DNA from: Bacteroidota bacterium
GTDB lineage: Bacteria; Bacteroidota; Bacteroidia; Flavobacteriales_F; PHOS-HE28
Direction: 5' to 3'
NCBI GenBank assembly: GCA_963169595.1
Contig: CAUJFM010000139.1
Span: 1 to 8,518, forward strand
DNA: 8,518 nucleotides
The first letter of the stretch is position 1, and each line of letters begins with the position of its first letter. The notes under the pieces were generated by a model. That model saw only the letters and a list, made by a program, of their open reading frames with translations. It had not been told where the DNA came from and made no database searches. Both the position numbers and the translations under genes were made by a program. Below, piece by piece: positions 7,070 through 8,518 of this stretch.

Positions 7070-7077
7070 TACCTTCG
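7070..7077 (+). promoter_or_regulatory. Putative -7 promoter box TACCTTCG for the acyltransferase-gatC unit
   Basis: TACCTTCG sits 17 bases before the ATG at 7095 and differs from the Bacteroidota -7 consensus TAnnTTTG at one base. It faces away from the trpS box within an 85-base divergent region (7010-7094) that contains nothing else I can identify. gatC, 35 bases after the acyltransferase gene, has no such box of its own and is probably transcribed from here. Confidence 0.55.
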
Positions 7078-7094
7078 CCCACCGTTCAGCCAGG

Positions 7095-7898
7095 ATGAAG
7101 GACCGTGCCGCACAGGACCCTCCCCGCGTGATCGCCAGCGAGGACCGCCGCTCGCCCGTGGCGAAGTGGCTCTTCCTGCCGCTGCGGTGGGTCTACAAGC
7201 TGTGGTTCGCGCTGGTCTTCTTCGGCTCGCTGGTGCTGCTCTACATCCCGTTCCGCATCCTGCTCTACACGCCGCGCCGCTACGAACGGGCCTTCCGCCT
7301 GAAGCGCGCCTGGGCCTGGTTCCTCCAATGGAGCTGCGGTGTTCCGGTGCGTGTGGAACAACGCGCGCCCCTGCCCGAGGCGCCCTACGTCATCTGCTGC
7401 AACCACAGCAGCTACCTGGACATCATTCAGATGTATAATGTGGTCCCCAGCTATTTCCTCTTCATGGGGAAGTACGAGCTGCTGAAGTGGCCGCTCTTCA
7501 ACATCTTCTTCAAGGGCATGAACATCGCGGTGAACCGCGGCAGCCACATCGAGGCCGCCAAGGCCTTCCGCAAGGCCGCCCAGGCCATCGACCGGGGCAC
7601 CAGCATCGCCCTGTTCCCCGAAGGCACCATCCCGGCCTACACCCCCCGCATGAAGCCGTTCAAGGACGGTGCGTTCAAGCTGGCCATCGAGAAGCAGGTG
7701 CCCATCGTGCCCATCACCTTCGTGGACCACTGGCGCCTGTTCGGGGAACCGGTGGAACTGCTCTCCCGGGCGCGTCCGGGCATCGCCCGGGCCGTGGTGC
7801 ATGCGCCCATCCCCACCAAGGGGCTCACGATGGACGATCTGGTAGCTTTGCGGCGCAAGGTCTACGAGGTGATCGAGGGGCCCTTGCTCAAGGCCTGA
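7095..7898 (+). CDS. plsC: 1-acyl-sn-glycerol-3-phosphate acyltransferase family protein (PlsC-like)
   Basis: A 267-residue acyltransferase. PlsC-type enzymes add the second acyl chain to lysophosphatidic acid at the inner membrane, giving phosphatidic acid. All four family blocks are present in order: CCNHSSYLD with the catalytic His104 and Asp109 (NHx4D), GMNIAVNR (141-148), the FPEGT block (174-178), and VPIVPI (203-208). A hydrophobic segment at about 36-58 (WFALVFFGSLVLLYIPFRILLY) anchors it to the membrane, preceded by a charged N-terminus. The ATG at 7095 is the first in frame after the promoter box and gives a normal length. The gene diverges from trpS and is followed after 35 bases by gatC on the same strand, probably co-transcribed. 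The family is certain; the exact acceptor (lysophosphatidate or another lysolipid, such as in aminolipid synthesis) cannot be read from the sequence, so the symbol is a family-level call. Confidence 0.9.
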   Translation: MKDRAAQDPPRVIASEDRRSPVAKWLFLPLRWVYKLWFALVFFGSLVLLYIPFRILLYTPRRYERAFRLKRAWAWFLQWSCGVPVRVEQRAPLPEAPYVICCNHSSYLDIIQMYNVVPSYFLFMGKYELLKWPLFNIFFKGMNIAVNRGSHIEAAKAFRKAAQAIDRGTSIALFPEGTIPAYTPRMKPFKDGAFKLAIEKQVPIVPITFVDHWRLFGEPVELLSRARPGIARAVVHAPIPTKGLTMDDLVALRRKVYEVIEGPLLKA

Positions 7899-7933
7899 GC
7901 CTTTCGATCGCCGAGCACAAGACCATACCCTCC

Positions 7934-8236
7934 ATGAAGATCGACGACGCCACCCTGGACCGCATAGCCGAACTGGCCCGCCTGGACTTCAGCGATCCGG
8001 CCGCACGTGCCGCCATCCTGGCCGACATGGAGCGGGTGCTCGGGTTCGTGGAGAAGCTCAACGAGGTGGACACAAACGGTGTGGAGCCGCTGATCTTCAT
8101 GACCGAGGAGATGGACGTGCTGCGTGAGGACGTGGTGGTGCCCGGCGACATCGTGCCCAAGGTCGATGCCCTGCGCAATAGCCCGGTGAAGGACAGCGAC
8201 TACTTCAAGGTGCCACGGGTGGTCGACAAAGGCTGA
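7934..8236 (+). CDS. gatC: Asp-tRNA(Asn)/Glu-tRNA(Gln) amidotransferase subunit C
   Basis: The small subunit of GatCAB, which converts misacylated Glu-tRNA(Gln) and/or Asp-tRNA(Asn) to the correct amide form in organisms lacking the direct synthetase. GatC wraps around and stabilises GatA. The 100-residue length is normal. Family features are IAELARLDFS (11-20), the helical segment with VLGFVEKLNEVDTNGVEPL (35-53), VLREDVV (62-68), and the C-terminal FKVPRVV (91-97) where most members have FKVPKV. The usual LLKNAP segment reads ALRNSP here. The ATG at 7934 follows the acyltransferase stop by 35 bases; the frame is open much further upstream, but only because it reads through the acyltransferase gene. 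gatA and gatB are not in the window; an isolated gatC is common in Bacteroidota. Its stop is 5 bases from the stop of the convergent membrane-protein gene. Confidence 0.95.
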   Translation: MKIDDATLDRIAELARLDFSDPAARAAILADMERVLGFVEKLNEVDTNGVEPLIFMTEEMDVLREDVVVPGDIVPKVDALRNSPVKDSDYFKVPRVVDKG

Positions 8237-8241
8237 ACGCC

Positions 8242-8518
8242 TCAGGCCTTGGAGGGGGCCAGCTCGGCCTCCACCTCTTCCTCCTGCGCGTGTCCCTCGC
8301 TCCAGCGTGCACGCGGCCCGGTACCCAGTTCGCGCCAGCCGTAGACCAGCACCAGCGTGATGGCCGACAACAGGTTCACGGCCACGAAGGCGGTGACATA
8401 GGTGGCATCGCCACCGTGCCAGGCCGGCAACACCGGGATCAGGAAGAAGGCACAGTTGCTGATGATCTGCATGATGAGCAGCACCGTGCCGCTGTGGGTC
8501 ATGTTGTAGGCCCAGCCC
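8242..8518 (-). CDS. C-terminal end of a multi-spanning membrane protein, possibly CPBP (CAAX protease-like) family
   Basis: Ninety-one codons are visible and the frame is open through the right edge, so the N-terminal part is missing. The in-frame ATG at 8502 is an internal methionine. Two hydrophobic helices are visible (TVLLIMQIISNCAFFLIPVLP and ATYVTAFVAVNLLSAITLVLVYGW, described by their cores), followed by a charged, acidic tail (EGHAQEEEVEAELAPSKA). The segment beginning AWAYNMTHSGTVLL resembles the last conserved block of CPBP intramembrane proteases, which typically read WxYxxT-x-S followed by LLxHxxxN. If so, the conserved His of that block is Gln here (MQIISN) while the Asn is kept. 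The earlier EExxR and FxxxH-type blocks would lie outside the window, so the family call is tentative; that this is a real membrane-protein gene is more secure. Confidence 0.6.
   Translation of the reverse strand, partial: GWAYNMTHSGTVLLIMQIISNCAFFLIPVLPAWHGGDATYVTAFVAVNLLSAITLVLVYGWRELGTGPRARWSEGHAQEEEVEAELAPSKA

Noticed and set aside
6218..7438. A 406-codon plus-strand open frame across trpS and into the acyltransferase gene
   Set aside because: It crosses two genes with intact motifs and the divergent promoter region, has a low-complexity His/Gly/Val-rich translation, and matches nothing I recognise.
7899..7933. A separate promoter for gatC in the 35-base gap
   Set aside because: No TAnnTTCG or TAnnTTTG box is present, and the short gap on the same strand fits co-transcription with the acyltransferase gene.
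7890..8250. A 10-base inverted repeat: AAGGCCTGAG (7890-7899) and CTCAGGCCTT (8241-8250)
   Set aside because: Both copies are the ends of genes whose proteins finish in Lys-Ala-stop on opposite strands, so the match follows from shared codons. The arms are over 340 bases apart with gatC between them.
8229..8250. A possible terminator hairpin between gatC and the convergent membrane-protein gene (AGGC/GCCT or AAGGC/GCCTT)
   Set aside because: Stems of four or five pairs with no T-run are too weak to call; several alternative pairings are equally good.

Overview
The window is high-GC bacterial DNA, tightly packed with genes, and most likely comes from a member of the Bacteroidota. I infer this from four things. 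The tandem-domain amidohydrolase pair and the four-helix cytochrome-b-like protein are types I associate with that phylum. There are no well-placed Shine-Dalgarno sequences. Every intergenic start is preceded by a TAnnTTCG box, one base away from the Bacteroidota -7 promoter consensus TAnnTTTG. The GC content would be unusual for most of the phylum but is seen in some Flavobacteriales from wastewater and freshwater; that finer placement is a guess.

Layout. Bases 1-1560 hold a minus-strand operon read right to left: a four-helix cytochrome-b-like membrane protein, a monohaem cytochrome c lipoprotein, and the GTPase HflX (cut by the left edge). Each junction is a 4-base ATGA stop/start overlap, so the three are probably translationally coupled. 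A 118-base divergent promoter region (1561-1678) separates this operon from a plus-strand pair (1679-6047). The pair is a 1019-residue exported protein with two fused amidohydrolase domains and a 439-residue exported amidohydrolase-like protein, overlapping by 11 bases. Of the three amidohydrolase-type domains, only the C-terminal domain of the large protein keeps the metal-binding histidines; the other two look catalytically dead.

The pair runs convergently into trpS (6041-7009, minus), with a 7-base overlap of the coding ends that lies inside a predicted stem-loop. An 85-base divergent promoter region then separates trpS from a plus-strand 1-acylglycerol-3-phosphate-type acyltransferase (7095-7898), followed 35 bases later by gatC (7934-8236). 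The right edge holds the C-terminal end of a minus-strand membrane protein, possibly of the CPBP/CAAX-protease family, whose stop lies 5 bases from the gatC stop.

How the genes work together. trpS and gatC serve translation (Trp-tRNA charging; Asn/Gln-tRNA transamidation) and HflX acts on ribosomes. The acyltransferase makes membrane phospholipid. The two cytochromes plausibly form a small electron-transfer unit at the periplasmic face of the inner membrane. The amidohydrolase pair probably acts outside the cytoplasm on an unknown substrate. There is no sign of mobile elements, CRISPR, phage, tRNA or rRNA, and no stretch over 300 bases lacks a gene. This is mostly ordinary core-genome sequence; the most interesting items are the degenerate/active amidohydrolase set, the recurring TAnnTTCG box and the cytochrome-hflX operon.
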